Assembly: GCA_029961685.1 (NCBI GenBank)
Contig: JARWKL010000009.1
Location: 10,745,758 to 10,809,757, forward strand
Direction: 5' to 3'
DNA length: 64,000 nucleotides
Origin: Aristolochia californica
Taxonomy: Eukaryota; Streptophyta; Magnoliopsida; Piperales; Aristolochiaceae
Positions 34,603-44,944 of this stretch are shown here, piece by piece; within the stretch, counting starts at the first letter, position 1, and each line of letters begins with the position of its first letter. A model generated the notes under the pieces. That model saw only the letters and a program-made list of their open reading frames with translations. It was not told the DNA's origin and searched no databases. The translations under genes were made by a program, and so were the position numbers.

Positions 34603-35640
34603 CTCATCAATAGACACCGCCGGTACCGCCCCCCCGGACACTCTCGATGTGGACCAGGCACACCTCCGCTTCTCTCATGTCAGGTTACCCTCCACCGCGA
34701 AAAATCTGACCCTATACACTACTTCCGTCGAGTACCGTCGCAGCTAGCTTCCATTTTTTCCCCGCTCTCGCCCATCAGAACGGTGTGACTCCTCTGTCAA
34801 GATCGTCGCCATTGAACAAGTTACTGGTGGAGATTGCCGAAGAGAAAGTCCTTATAATCGATGGAATTCTGGTGGACGAGCCGCCTGGTGCCGCTCGTGC
34901 TTGGTCATCGGCGTCGGAAATAGGCTTTTTCTCTCTCACAAACCCAATTCTTACAAGACAAGGGTATGCCGCCCGTGGGAGGACTTGGGCCCGTGCGCAT
35001 GTGCATCAAAATGCTTGGTGCTTACCTCTCGTTTCCGACGTCGTTCTGTACTGTTCACGCAGATATTTAATTGCTATTTCTATTGAATGTCGATTCTCAG
35101 TTTGCAAGCGGAAAAGAGCAGCTGCCATCAGCACGTCAGTTTCAAACGCCCTTGTTGAATTTCATATTTACTTGCCTTCTTGTTTCCTTTTCAGTTCCTT
35201 TCTTTGCTTCTCTACGTAAGATGCTCTTTGATTTTAAGCATTTTCAAATTTAATAATGAAAATGCCTAATACTATCCAGGAATGTAATTTTTCTGTATTT
35301 TTCTTGGTTATGTTTGGTTGATTCGACATAATGTCCAGGATAGCTAACTTTAGAAAGGCAAAAGTAAAAGTGGTTTTTTGGCTACATTTCCATGCTACAC
35401 AAGTAAGCCTTTTGTTAAATATGACCTTATGTTAGAGCTAAGTTTATTTCCATTCCGGAATGTGGCTTTTTCATTGCTCTTGAAATGGCTATTTGGATAG
35501 ATATCTCAGCATTTAGTTTTCATCTGACATTGTTTCAAGTTTCTTGAGCTAGAGCTACCACTGATTTGTGGAGTGGAATTGACCTATCATTTGGTTGCTC
35601 GTTGTATTGCCCTAATAATGATCTGATTTTTTTATTCTTG
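34603..35640. other. Second-block-specific sequence upstream of the NT-C2 pseudogene
   Basis: Moderately GC-rich to about 35070, then AT-rich. A 144-codon plus-strand frame (34785-35219) starts MTPLSRSSPLNKLLVEIAEE; I do not recognise it, and its second half is T-rich and low in information. It may be leader or promoter DNA of the gene that follows, but no exon of the expected NT-C2 N-terminus is seen. Confidence 0.3.
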
Positions 35641-35642
35641 TT

Positions 35643-36839
35643 GATACTGGAAAGACAACAAAAACAAAAACAACCAAAGCCAATGTGGGGAATGAGAACT
35701 GCAAATGGTCGGATCCTATCTATGAGACTGCAATACTATTCCAAGATGTTAAAACTAAAATGTTTGAGGAGAAGCTCTACAACCTTGTGGTTGCAATGGT
35801 ATCTGTCGTTCTTTTGAACTTCTCTCTCTCTCTCTCTCTCTCTCTCACTTGGACCCTATATCTCATCTCTTTCTTTTCTTATAGAAGCCTATTATTTTGT
35901 TATTGTGTTAAACTAATTTAGAGTTATTTATCTTTAGTAGACATTTAGAAGGGATATTCTTCTGTTTTGTCAAGGATCATCTCGTTCTAGCATCCTTGGT
36001 GAGGCCACCATAAATCTGGCGGACTTGCAGACGCATCAAAACCTTTATCTGCTGCACTTCCTCTTCGGGGGGGCATTCTTGTGTTGGATTAGTTTCCTTT
36101 GTGTGCTGTTGATGGTGATCGTTTTTTCATGACTTGGTAACCATAAACTTGCTACTATTTTCTTCTTTTTCTTCCAAACTACTAATTGCACTCACAACTT
36201 CTTGAATTTTGGAAAGAAGAAAATCAGACTTGTAGGTGATCGGAAAAGAAAAAAAAATTCTATCTTTTGCTACTAATTGGGCCTGCTTAGATTCAACTTC
36301 ATTAAGTGAATGCTTCAAACTCATGTGTTTTGTACTTCTCATAGTGTTTGCCTTGCGTCATGTAAAAGGTATAAAAAATGGTAATGTTGTGAATTTTATC
36401 TGTATGGCAGGTTACAATCCAACTTCTCACATCTAAAACTGGCTACAGGTGTTGCTTCAGTGATCCTACAAATTTGCATTGACTTCATTATTAACACTAT
36501 AGTTTGAGACGTTGGATAAGGGTATTGATTCATCTAAGTGAAGCATGTTTTCCCAGAGCTAAGTGATTTGATGTGGAGGGAAGTTTTGTTGCATCAATCG
36601 TTGGGATTTTCCTATCATCTTCTTGCGGCTTCGTCTCGATTTTCTTGAAGTTTTGAGTTTTAATTATTTGTGAAATCGGTAGTTGGTCTAAATTTTCATT
36701 GGATTGTCATAGAGAGTTTGAACAACGATGAGATGTCAGAGAGAGGAGATTTTAGATGCCCACTGGTCCAAGCGTTCATGATAAATCTGCCAAAAAAGTG
36801 TCATCTTTTGCAGAGGCGGCAAATGATCAGATTGACAAG
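35643..36839 (+). pseudogene. NT-C2 domain coiled-coil protein, 5' exons (broken)
   Basis: Pieces of the plant NT-C2 domain, a membrane-binding C2 variant at the N-terminus of long coiled-coil proteins, appear in order. 35643-35798 reads TKANVGNENCKWSDPIYET and EEKLYNLVVAM. 35975-36090 reads SSRSSILGEATINLADLQ. 36411-36448 reads VTIQLLTSKTGYR. About 36700-36839 reads MSERGDFRCP then, after a one-base shift, KKVSSFAEAANDQIDK. GT/AG borders surround most pieces. The domain's N-terminal strand is missing, the end of exon 2 is degraded and frames do not join cleanly, so the gene is dead here. It continues at 44341 after an intron filled by an LTR element. The homology is recalled, not searched. 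Confidence 0.75.
35820..35847. repeat. (TC)n microsatellite
   Basis: Uninterrupted CT dinucleotides in the first intron of the NT-C2 pseudogene. Confidence 0.9.
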
Positions 36840-37941
36840 GTTTAGAATTGTCATTTCTTGCTAGAGTTTAAACGTACATTAAACAAACAATGAGAAACAT
36901 ATTTAGGAACTTACCGGAAATGGAATGAATCAAATTACTAACATGCATATATGCATATTGTTCATATACATTGTTATGAACTCAATAGCAGGCCGGGTAA
37001 TGCAAAGGCACAATGGTTGAGTCTTTTAGTATTAAGTTAATTATTTTTCTTTCTATTTACTTTTGCTTCATTTTTATTTTAATTGATGAGTTAGTATGCC
37101 ATAGGGGCAATACTGTAATTCTTTCTCTTGAACCCTTGTTAGCGTAAACCCTACTTAAGGGGTGAAAGGAATGAGAAAAGACAAGTCTGATTTTAGTCTA
37201 ACCAAGGTTTTGAGTTCTCCTAAACGAGCTCAGGGGTGTGCGTTCTCCTTAATGAACTTAGGGTTTTCAAACTTCCCTTCGACTTTATTCTTTTCTTCTC
37301 TTTTTCTTCCCTACGAATCACTGTGTTAGATCCGGGACCATAACAACTGGGTATTAGAGCAGGGTAACATGGGTATTCCAGCATTGACGAGTTAAGAGAT
37401 TTGGTTGTTAGAGTGTAGAATGTATGGGTAAAAAATGAGGTGAGGTTTGCTTATATCAGACAGCTGTTGGAACAAATCCCAACTCTTTGACTCCAAATCG
37501 ACAGACTTGAAAAGGAGGTACGAAGGGCAGCAATGCAGGCATAAGCTGAGGCATGAATGAAAAGAATCGACCAGCAACTCGACAGACTCAAAATGGAAAT
37601 GTGTATAGCAGCAATGCCTGATGATATACGTCCGTCTTCCATTGAAATGTCGAAGAGATTGAAAAGTCGTTGTTCTAGAAGAAGACGGGGCAACCTTTGT
37701 CTCAACAAATAATTTTGGCTGTTCCGAAGTCGATCGACCTCAAATTTCTTTGGAACAACCCGATTTGGGCTCATAAGTTTTCGTCGAGCTCCTCTGTACT
37801 CGGCAACCTAAACTAAAGCCCAGCCTCTAGAAATCCGAAGTCAGGGAGACTGGAAATTTTCGAGCCTAGAGGCTCAATGATAAAGTTTGCCCAGATACCT
37901 CCTTCGTCAACATAGTGGCTGTTGTTCGCCGTTGATAAAAA

Positions 37942-38538
37942 TTTCCTAAGGTCATTCTTCTCGGCAACGACGGTGCGGGGAAGATCTCGTTGATAAATCA
38001 ATGGGTCGTGCTAGCAGATGCAAACAAGAAAGACCAAAAACCCAAAATCTTTGATTTCACAGTGGAAATTGTTGCCTTGGCGGAAAAAGAGAATTCCGGC
38101 AGTAAAATTAAACAATTGTTTCCCCTTATCTCAATTTGTTTCTCACATGTTGTTCGTTACAATGGTAAACACCAGCCAGAAAATGGGCTATCGGAGAAAT
38201 GGTGTCACAGAGGATTCTGGTGTGCCGTCTCTGCTTTACTATCCTGGTTGTGGTCTTGTTTCTGTGCAGGCAGTGGCCAATCTTTGAAGGAACCTTCATT
38301 GAGAAGATCAACTACTTCATCACCGTTGGTGCTTACAACTAATTCTTGCGAACCTTCAGAGGTCGTTTGTGGAACAAATCCTTTGGTTAACATGTATTCA
38401 GCCTGCGGAGATGTAGTGTCCGCTCGAACACTGTTCTATGAAATTATTCTACTAGGTCTGGTTTCTTGGAATTATATGGTGTACAGTTATGCAAAGTGTG
38501 GGACTAAGGCGTCTCTACCAGGTAGCTATTCGACTTAA
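37942..38538 (+). pseudogene. Captured Rab-like GTPase P-loop exon fused to a PPR piece
   Basis: 37942-38007 reads FPKVILLGNDGAGKIS followed by LINQWV, closely resembling the start of Rab7/RabG proteins; the P-loop Thr/Ser after GK is Ile, so nucleotide binding would be impaired. The frame stays open through unidentified sequence (38010-38370), then reads LVNMYSACGDVVSARTLF and GLVSWNYMVYSYAKCG, a PLS-type PPR array. The frame ends at 38536-38538, but PPR-like MPERDVV continues in another frame. The frame from 37990 is 182 codons and joins at least two unrelated genes. No function is claimed. Confidence 0.7.
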
Positions 38539-38771
38539 TGCCGGAACGCGACGTTGTAGTTGGTAGACCGCCACCTAGCCTCTATATGTCATTAGTGGCC
38601 GTGGGGATGAAACCATAAAATCAAAGTGCCCATAAAATCAATGGCGCACCTGTATCTTCTTCCCTACAAATGCCTGGAACACAGTGCATATACAGGAAAA
38701 CTTTTGGGTGTTTCCATAATTAGAGTGACAGTGAATATATGGCTGGTCAGCTTTGAGCATTTGGACATGTA

Positions 38772-38960
38772 ATGCGTGATAATCCAGAGGAGGTAGATCC
38801 TTGGTTCACTAATACGTGTACTGTGAAATCTTCTAGTCCATCAGCCAAGGAAACTTTAAATTCAAAATGCAAAAAGGATGGTATGTCCCTTGTAGTGGCT
38901 GGATGTGTGTCTCAAGGAAGTAGATACTTGAAGGAGCTTGGAGGGATTAGTATAACTGAA
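38772..38960 (+). pseudogene. Captured fragment of a CDKAL1-type tRNA methylthiotransferase
   Basis: Reads DNPEEVDPWFTNTCTVKS, KKDGMSLVVAGCVSQGS and RYLKELGGISI. NTCTVK and VVAGC carry the first two conserved cysteines of the MTTase N-terminal domain of the t6A-modifying CDKAL1/MtaB family, which in plants and animals adds methylthio to tRNA position 37. The radical-SAM CxxxCxxC part is absent, so only the N-terminal domain was captured. It leads in the same frame (ORF 38772-39173) into a PPR-like FWNALGACQIY. Confidence 0.75.
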
Positions 38961-39320
38961 GTGCATACACTGTTCTGGAATGCTCTAGGTGCTTGCCAAA
39001 TATATGTAGAAATGCTAAGAGGTATTAAGACAGGAGCTGGGAGCATGGTTGAAATCGTGCAAATTGATAGGGGAGGTGCAATGGCAATTTTGCACTCTAT
39101 ATCAATGGGAAGGCTTCCACTTGCCGAGGGAATGAACGCCAATTTATCTGCTGCTGCTACAACAATTCGCTAGAGAGCACTAATTGCTCTTTGTGAGTCA
39201 TCTCAGAAGAATTATAGCGACGTTGTTGCTGCCAAATCAGACCTAAACTATATTGGTCAGCAGATAGAGAAAATACTTCAACTGAAGAATTATATTGTTG
39301 TTTGTGAGAACATAATCAGG
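38960..39320 (+). pseudogene. Captured PPR end piece and an unidentified coding segment
   Basis: 38965-39010 reads FWNALGACQIYVEM, like the end of PPR arrays (WNALLGAC). It is followed in frame by an unrecognised helical-looking segment (MVEIVQIDRGGAMAILHSIS, then LAEGMNANLSAAATTIR) to a stop at 39171. After the stop the same register continues with SSQKNYSDVVAAKSDLNYIG and LKNYIVVCENIIR, which looks like one conserved host protein I cannot name. Confidence 0.5.
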
Positions 39321-39442
39321 TATAGAATCTTTGTTAAAAAAATTATTGAGTCACATGATGTGATAAAAATGTGTGTTCTGAAGTGTGACCCAAATTTGGC
39401 AATAAGTCTCATGAATGTGAATGGCCGTCATTAGACCTATAC

Positions 39443-40150
39443 ATGCATATCTACAAGCAAAAGCAAATATTACATGTCCTTGCTGATCTGGTGACATATA
39501 CCATACTCCTAAATGTCTATTGTCTGGCTGAGAGTGTAGAGAGGGCACAAGATATTTACGAGAAAGTAAGACATATGGCATCAGTTGGGGCTTGCAGATT
39601 ACATCTCACCACCTACAACACAATTATAAAGGTTTTTACAGATGCCAAAATGTCGCAATTGGCATGGAAAATAACAGAAGAGATGGTCTCAGATGGTGTT
39701 AGTCCTAATGTTGTCACCTGGTCATCATTGATTAGTGCCTTTGCCAAAGCAGATCTAATGGAGCGTGCAATTCACACATTTGATGAAATGCTCCTCTCTG
39801 GCTATGAACCTTCATTGAAGCAGCAACTTCTAATCTCCATCATTTTTATGACTATTTGGATTGCAATTGTCAGCTACATTGCTCTGCCATCCAACTTCAC
39901 CCTCTATGATTTTGGAGTTGCGAAACTAGTTAAGAATTGGCACTTCTTCTTCTGTGTTGCTATTGGATTGTGGGCTGGACTCATTATTGGATACACAATG
40001 GAGTATTACACTAGCAATGCTTACAGTCCTGTGCAGGATGTTGCTCCTTCTTGCAGAACAGGAGCAGCAAAAAATGTGATCTATGGCCTCACACTGGGTT
40101 ACAATTTTTTCATAATTCTACTTAGGTTTCAGTCTTGCTGCCATATATAG
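39443..40150 (+). pseudogene. In-frame fusion of P-class PPR repeats and vacuolar H+-pyrophosphatase
   Basis: 235-codon frame. Residues 1-122 are PPR motifs ([71 protein letters not shown]). From about 39815 it becomes membrane pyrophosphatase: [74 protein letters not shown]. The TEYYTSxxYxPVxxVAxSxxTG-like region is typical of plant type I V-PPases, proton pumps of the vacuolar membrane. Frame is lost after LGYN, where about ten codons are missing, then the V-PPase continues at 40124. The catalytic first half of the pump is not present. Confidence 0.8.
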
Positions 40151-40275
40151 ACTTTCTGTGGCAGTTTTGGGAATGTTTAACACAATTACAACCAGGCTTG
40201 CGCTTGACACCTATGGAGTCAAGGGGGAGGAAGATCATGTAGCTTGCATGGTTGACCTACTTGGCCACAGTGGGT
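40124..40275 (+). pseudogene. V-PPase continuation fused to a PPR E-motif piece
   Basis: Reads [20 protein letters not shown] and RLALDTYG in V-PPase register, then switches at GVKGEEDHVACMVDLLGHSG, the conserved end region of PLS-type PPR proteins (usually EEDHYACMVDLLGRSG). A second chimeric joint between the same two gene classes, in the same frame. Confidence 0.75.
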
Positions 40276-41835
40276 ACCCTTTGATGTAAAATTTAGTTAC
40301 ATCGGCTTTAATACCTTGCAAGCGTACGAATCGTTCATGTAATCTAGCAGTAAGCGAGGGTCATATCCACAGGGAGGATTGAATTTTGTGTATTCTTCAG
40401 TCAACTAGCCTAACCAAATATGATGAATTAATCTGAACTAAACACTAATTATATCCTACATTATCAAGCAATAATCTAATTAACTACTTGCACAACAGGA
40501 AACGTCAACTCTGGATTTTATCGTGATTCGTGCCTCTCTCGAGCGCCACGAAACCACGAATCCGGATTCTCAATCCTTGCATCTAGCCCCTCTCGGGCGC
40601 CTAGAGTTAATGACAAAGAGCGGATTACAATAGAATGCAGAGAATCAATTTCCTTTTGTGATGATGCTAAAATTATCAACTCTGGATTTTACTGTGATTC
40701 GTGCCTCTCTCGAGCGCCATGTAATCACGAATCCGATTTCTCAAACCTTGCGTCTAGCCCCTCTCGGGCGCATAGAGTGAAAGACAGAAATCGGATTAAA
40801 ATACCAAAATCCAACCTCAATTATAATCCTACCCTAATTAGCTAATTTAATCAAATATCCAGAAAACAAATCTTAAATAAACATTAATTATCAAATCAGA
40901 TTCAATTAACATTCAAAACCTAAGTTCAAACTATATAAAAAATTAAATTCAATAATGATGAATTACTCCCCTTCTTCTTCCTCTCGGTCGGGCAGCAACT
41001 CGTTCTCACGAGTGCTGCAATTTCCCGAAATTGGTGGCGTTGGGTGGCAATAGTGAGTGGCCGGAGGTAGAGACGACGCCGGCGACGAAGGTTGGAAGCC
41101 GACGGATGGAGGTAACGTCCGGTGAAGAACGAAACAGAGATGAAGTTCTCTAACCGGCTCTCTCGAGTCTCGGTCGGAGTCGGAATCGCTCCGAGAATGA
41201 TCAAAAATACGTAACCGACGCCGGAGGATGGTCGAAAAGCGAAGTTTGGCACCGGAGAAGCCCTCTCGGATCACTTCTCGGCCTGGCGAGCGACGACTGT
41301 CGAACTCACCTCGACGGAGACTCTCTCGAGCTCTCCTCGGGTTTGTTCTCGGTTGCTGGACGTCAATGGACGACGGTGGACGATGGTGGCGCGGTGGAAG
41401 GTATTGGCCCGGCGAACGACGGCGGGGAACTCCTCTCGAGTCCTCCCCTGTTTCCGGTCAAAGTCCTCTGTTTTGGTCTCCGTCTCTGTTTTCTCTTCAC
41501 GCTTCCCCCTCTCGGGTTTTCCCTCCTGGGTCTCTCCTCTTGGTCCCTCTCGTTCGACGCTCCCCTTCCTCTTTAAATATGATTTTTCTTATTTTAAAAC
41601 TATTTGCCCTAGAAATTACCTCCATTTCACTAAGGGCATTTTGGTAAATATCTTCTTCTCCACCCAAATTCTCCTGAAATTCCATAATTGAATCTATAAA
41701 AAGCATTTCAGGAAGAAATAAAACTAAAAAATAATGAAATATAATTTAGGAGAGAGAAATATGCAATATAGACAGTGATTAATGCCAAATTCAATAAATG
41801 CTCATTTCATTTGAAAACCGATAAATAACCACCTA
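40276..41835. mobile_element. Uncharacterised 1.5-kb insertion within the captured region
   Basis: Interrupts captured PPR sequence: VDLLGHSG stops just before it and [12 protein letters not shown] sequence resumes at 41830. It begins near TGTAAAATTTAGTTACATCG and contains GCGAGGGTCATATCCACAGG. 40500-40670 and 40672-40812 are a direct tandem repeat of about 150-170 bp rich in CCTCTCGAGCGCC / GCCCCTCTCGGGCGC. 40960-41560 is GC-rich with overlapping frames on both strands (for example 41252-40926 minus) that I do not trust as genes. Ends and family are unresolved. Confidence 0.4.
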
Positions 41836-42915
41836 TAACACAATTATAAAGGTTATTCTATTATAATTAACCTAGTTCTCATGTCAGAATATGGCATCTA
41901 TCAGTACCCTGCAACAGCAACCAAAGTGATAGAGGATTACACTGGCCAGACTGGGTGCTGGCCCAACATATCATCCACGGTTTTTACTGTTGCCTACAAA
42001 CCAGTGATGTACATACCATCAATTCTAGATCAATTTATTGTAGTGGGTTTACTCACAGCTAGCGCGAATCTGGGTGCATTACATAAAGGGAAACTCTTGT
42101 AGGCTTACATCAAGAGAGATTTTAACTGCCCCCATTCACAGTACTTTACAGAAGCTGAGGTTCTCACTAAAATTTGAGCACGGCTATTGGTGGGTTACTT
42201 GCATGAATATTCATGTGAGGCTTATGTTGCTGCTCTCTATTATGGGATAAACAATACAGGAAGTGGAAAATAGATGCAAATGTTTTCAGGTCAACTATTT
42301 TTAGTGCCAATTGAACTTGATCTGGGTCCAAGAATTGGACTTATTTACACAGAATTAGTCAGAGCCTTAACCAGTACTATTGCGGCTACGTGTGGATTTC
42401 ACAAGGATATGTAGAGTGGTCCGAGGTCAGTAGTTTATGCCAAAAAAAAGAGATGGTACACTGACAGAACTTGGGTAGACAACAAGTCAATACATTATAG
42501 TTCCCTATTTTGTTAACTTTTCGCATTGGTGGGTTCATTCTCACATGGGTTTCCAAAGATTATGGTGGAACATCTTGTTGGCCAGTCATGGTTGGAGCAG
42601 GTGATAGTTTAGACTATTGTTTGGTTGCTTGACCATGTGGTGGGTTGCTGCAGCGAGTAATGCTGGAAGTGTTGGATTCTCACCCAAAAAAACAATTTTC
42701 TGGAGGAACATTCTGTCAACGGGGGAAACCAGTGGTGGATTTCGGATACCGCAATCTCTCCGTCCGAGGTGTTACATTGGAGCGCTTACACTGTTTGGGT
42801 CGCCTAGTGGGTTGACACAGATGCCACAGATGTTACATGGGAAGATGTGGAGACGTTTCAGCACACATACCCTACCTTCATGCTTGAGGAAGCTCTTTCT
42901 CCACGAGGGGAGTGA
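41836..42915 (+). pseudogene. Further captured pieces and gypsy polyprotein tail
   Basis: 41881-42020 has an open, unrecognised coding-like segment (YGIYQYPATATKVIEDYTG). 42040-42120 reads VVGLLTASANLGALHKGKLL then AYIKRDF, a PLS-type PPR segment with a stop inside. 42121-42420 has more coding-like pieces I cannot name (HSQYFTEAEVLT; LVGYLHEYS). 42800-42915 ends with ATDVTWEDVETFQHTYPTF and MLEEALSPRGE before a stop at the PPT, matching the usual Ty3/gypsy integrase C-terminal end (ATWED...FPxFxLED). Confidence 0.5.
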
Positions 42916-43319
42916 TGTTATGAACTCAATAGCAGGCCGAGTCATACAGAGGCGTAGTGGCTGAGTCATCTAGTATTAAGTTAATTGTTTTTCTTTCTAT
43001 TTACTTTTACTTTATTTTTATTTCAATAGACGAGTTAGTATGCCGTAGGGGTATTATTGTAATTCTTTATCTTGAACCCTTGTTAGCATAAACCCTACTT
43101 AAGGGGTGAAAGGAATTAGAAAGGGCAAGCCTGATTTTAGTCTAAACAGGGTTTTGAGTTCTCCTAAACGAACTTAGGGTTGTGAGTTCTCCTTGACGAA
43201 CCTAGGGTTTTCAAGCTTCCATTCGGCTTGATTCTTCTCTTATCTTCTTCTTCCCTACGAATCACTGTGTTAGATCCGGGACCGCAACATCCACACACAT
43301 GAGCACCCACGCACAACCT

Positions 43320-43320
<1 letters not shown>

Positions 43321-43386
<66 letters not shown>
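43321..43386. repeat. C42 homopolymer followed by (AC)n
   Basis: 42 consecutive C then 12 AC units, about 30 bp after the 3' LTR end. Longest homopolymer in the window; its true length is uncertain. Confidence 0.85.
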
Positions 43387-43393
<7 letters not shown>

Positions 43394-44340
43394 TACATAT
43401 ATACACTTTAGTTGATGATTTAAATAATTAAATTCTAATTGACAGTAAACTAAAGTTATAATTGATGTGACTGAAATTTAACCAACTTATTTGGAAAGAT
43501 TCTATAAGATTTTCATTTGAACCTTTTATTTGTGGCAATATACGAACTTATGTTTTTTTTTTTTTTAGACCATGAGAAGGTAGAATTCATTGAGAAACAT
43601 GCGACCATGATATAGCCAAGGATTTGCAGATGTCCCATTTAATTGAGTAAATGTTTACTGTAATTTTTGGGAGTGTATGTATTCTCTATTATTGACTTGC
43701 ACAGTAAAAAATTTTTATTGAAACGTATTTGCTGTGTGTGCATGAAGTTTCGTAAAGATTTACTATAAAATTTAGGAAAACTTAAAAAGATTTTAAAAAT
43801 TTTGGAAAAATATTACTTTGTTTTGCAAATGAATATTCCCAAAAATATGTTGCCTACATGGAGAAAGATTTCAGGTAGCCATGGATGTCTTCTTGCTTGC
43901 TGCCTTTTCATAGTTTCAACGGGACGCCTGACCCTTCTGATTTACTTGCTCTATTCTTACAGAAAATAAAAGTTGAATAATACTTCATTATGTTGCTATA
44001 TCCTGATGTTTGTCATTGTGGTTTCTATTAAGGTTGCATGTTGCATGTGTGTGAATTTATATCTTTCTCTATTATCAAGTACTCTGCTACTTGCATGGTC
44101 TTTTCTTATTTTTCATTACTATGACACAGTTAACTTTGTCTTTGAAACTGATTTATAAAATTCACTTTCAGGTCAATGTTTTGATCTATCTAATAGGCTC
44201 CTGGTGAAAATTCCATTGAAATGACACACTAAATTCTTCAGGTCTTACTGTTGGTTTTTGAAATTTTATTTCACTTCATTTTTTTCATATTTAATCTTTT
44301 CTGGGATGGGGTTTCATGCTTATTTTCACTTTTAAAGCAG
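43387..44340. other. Intron remainder of the NT-C2 pseudogene
   Basis: AT-rich, with no coding frame I trust, ending in a pyrimidine-rich stretch and the acceptor AAAGCAG at 44340. Confidence 0.5.
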
Positions 44341-44944
44341 GTAAATTCAATAGTAAGATTCAAATCAGACTCTACAGAGCTAATTAAATGCTTATTATCC
44401 TCAAATGTTGATGGTGCATTGACCCATCCAGAGGACATTCTAAAGTCTAGATTGCATCGTCAAAAGTTAGATGTAGCTGAACCAAAAGACAAACTTTGGA
44501 ATGAAGAGCCTGTTAAAAAGCTAACCGGTAGATCATTTCCATCACATGAAGAACTCTTGGTGGAGCAGAAAGCTGAACTTTCTGGGGTGTATGTACAAAA
44601 TGTACATTTTGGGAGTGTCTTCAGATATTTTAGAAGGGGATTTGGATGAAATCAATGGTAAGATTAAACTTCTGAAGCAAAAGATATAGATAGCTTGAGT
44701 AGCAGTTAAAGCATGAAGACGATTCTAGAGGATTTTTGACTCTTAAACTTCAATCTACGTTGCATGAGATCGAGATATTGAGGGACTCTGAAGTTGAGTG
44801 CATATCTAGATGCAATGATTTGAAGTCAGAAAATCATGTTCTGGAAGTAGAATTACAGAGTACCACAGCTGAGAACTCTCACCTCACTCATAAACTTGCT
44901 GAATGTGAAGAAGTTATCTCAGAACGCAGAAGTTACGAATTGTA
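44341..44944 (+). pseudogene. NT-C2 coiled-coil protein, downstream exon (broken)
   Basis: Begins right after AAAGCAG and reads VNSIVRFKSDSTEL, which continues DQIDK at the end of the 36839 exon; related plant proteins have DQxDKVNARVRFKSES-like sequence there (recalled, not searched). Further on are charged, coiled-coil-like segments: SDILEGDLDEINGKIKLLKQ, LKLQSTLHEIEILRDSEVEC, SENHVLEVELQSTTAENSHL and LAECEEVISERRSYEL. A stop at 44647 in the first register, a frameshift, and a stop after LLKQKI show decay. The exon ends at 44944 against AT-rich repeat DNA; the rest of the gene is not in the window. Confidence 0.7.

Larger units (their letters stand above)
36972..43289 (+). mobile_element. 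Gene-capturing LTR retrotransposon (gypsy-derived) in an intron
   Basis: Two LTRs of exactly 374 bp (36972-37345, 42916-43289) start TGTTATGAACTCAATAGCAGG and end in ACA, with several dozen differences between them. A PBS-like TGGGTATTAGAGC follows the first; GAGGGGAGTGA precedes the second as PPT. Flanks are TACAT and TCCAC, so the target duplication is uncertain. Only the edges look like gypsy: a Leu/Arg-rich gag start near 37440-37620 and a polyprotein tail with VTWEDVETFQHTYP before the PPT. Between lie same-strand pieces of several host genes (listed separately) and a secondary insertion. The captured pieces read without introns at several points, as expected if acquired from mRNA during reverse transcription. 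It sits between NT-C2 exons ending 36839 and starting 44341. Confidence 0.85.

Noticed and set aside
34785..35219. 144-codon frame as a protein gene
   Set aside because: No recognisable motif and a T-rich, low-information second half; recorded only as unassigned sequence.
36127..36342. Minus-strand 71-codon frame with coiled-coil-like composition
   Set aside because: It lies in an intron of the NT-C2 pseudogene on the opposite strand, with no start context or homologue I can name.
40500..40812. CRISPR-like array
   Set aside because: Only two long direct units without spacers in plant nuclear DNA; a simple tandem duplication.
40926..41691. Frames of 70-139 codons on both strands in the 41 kb GC-rich stretch
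   Set aside because: Mutually overlapping and without recognisable motifs; part of an insertion within the captured region.
43164..43406. 80-codon minus-strand frame across the C42/(AC)n tract
   Set aside because: Poly-Gly and Cys-Val repeats produced purely by the homopolymer and microsatellite.
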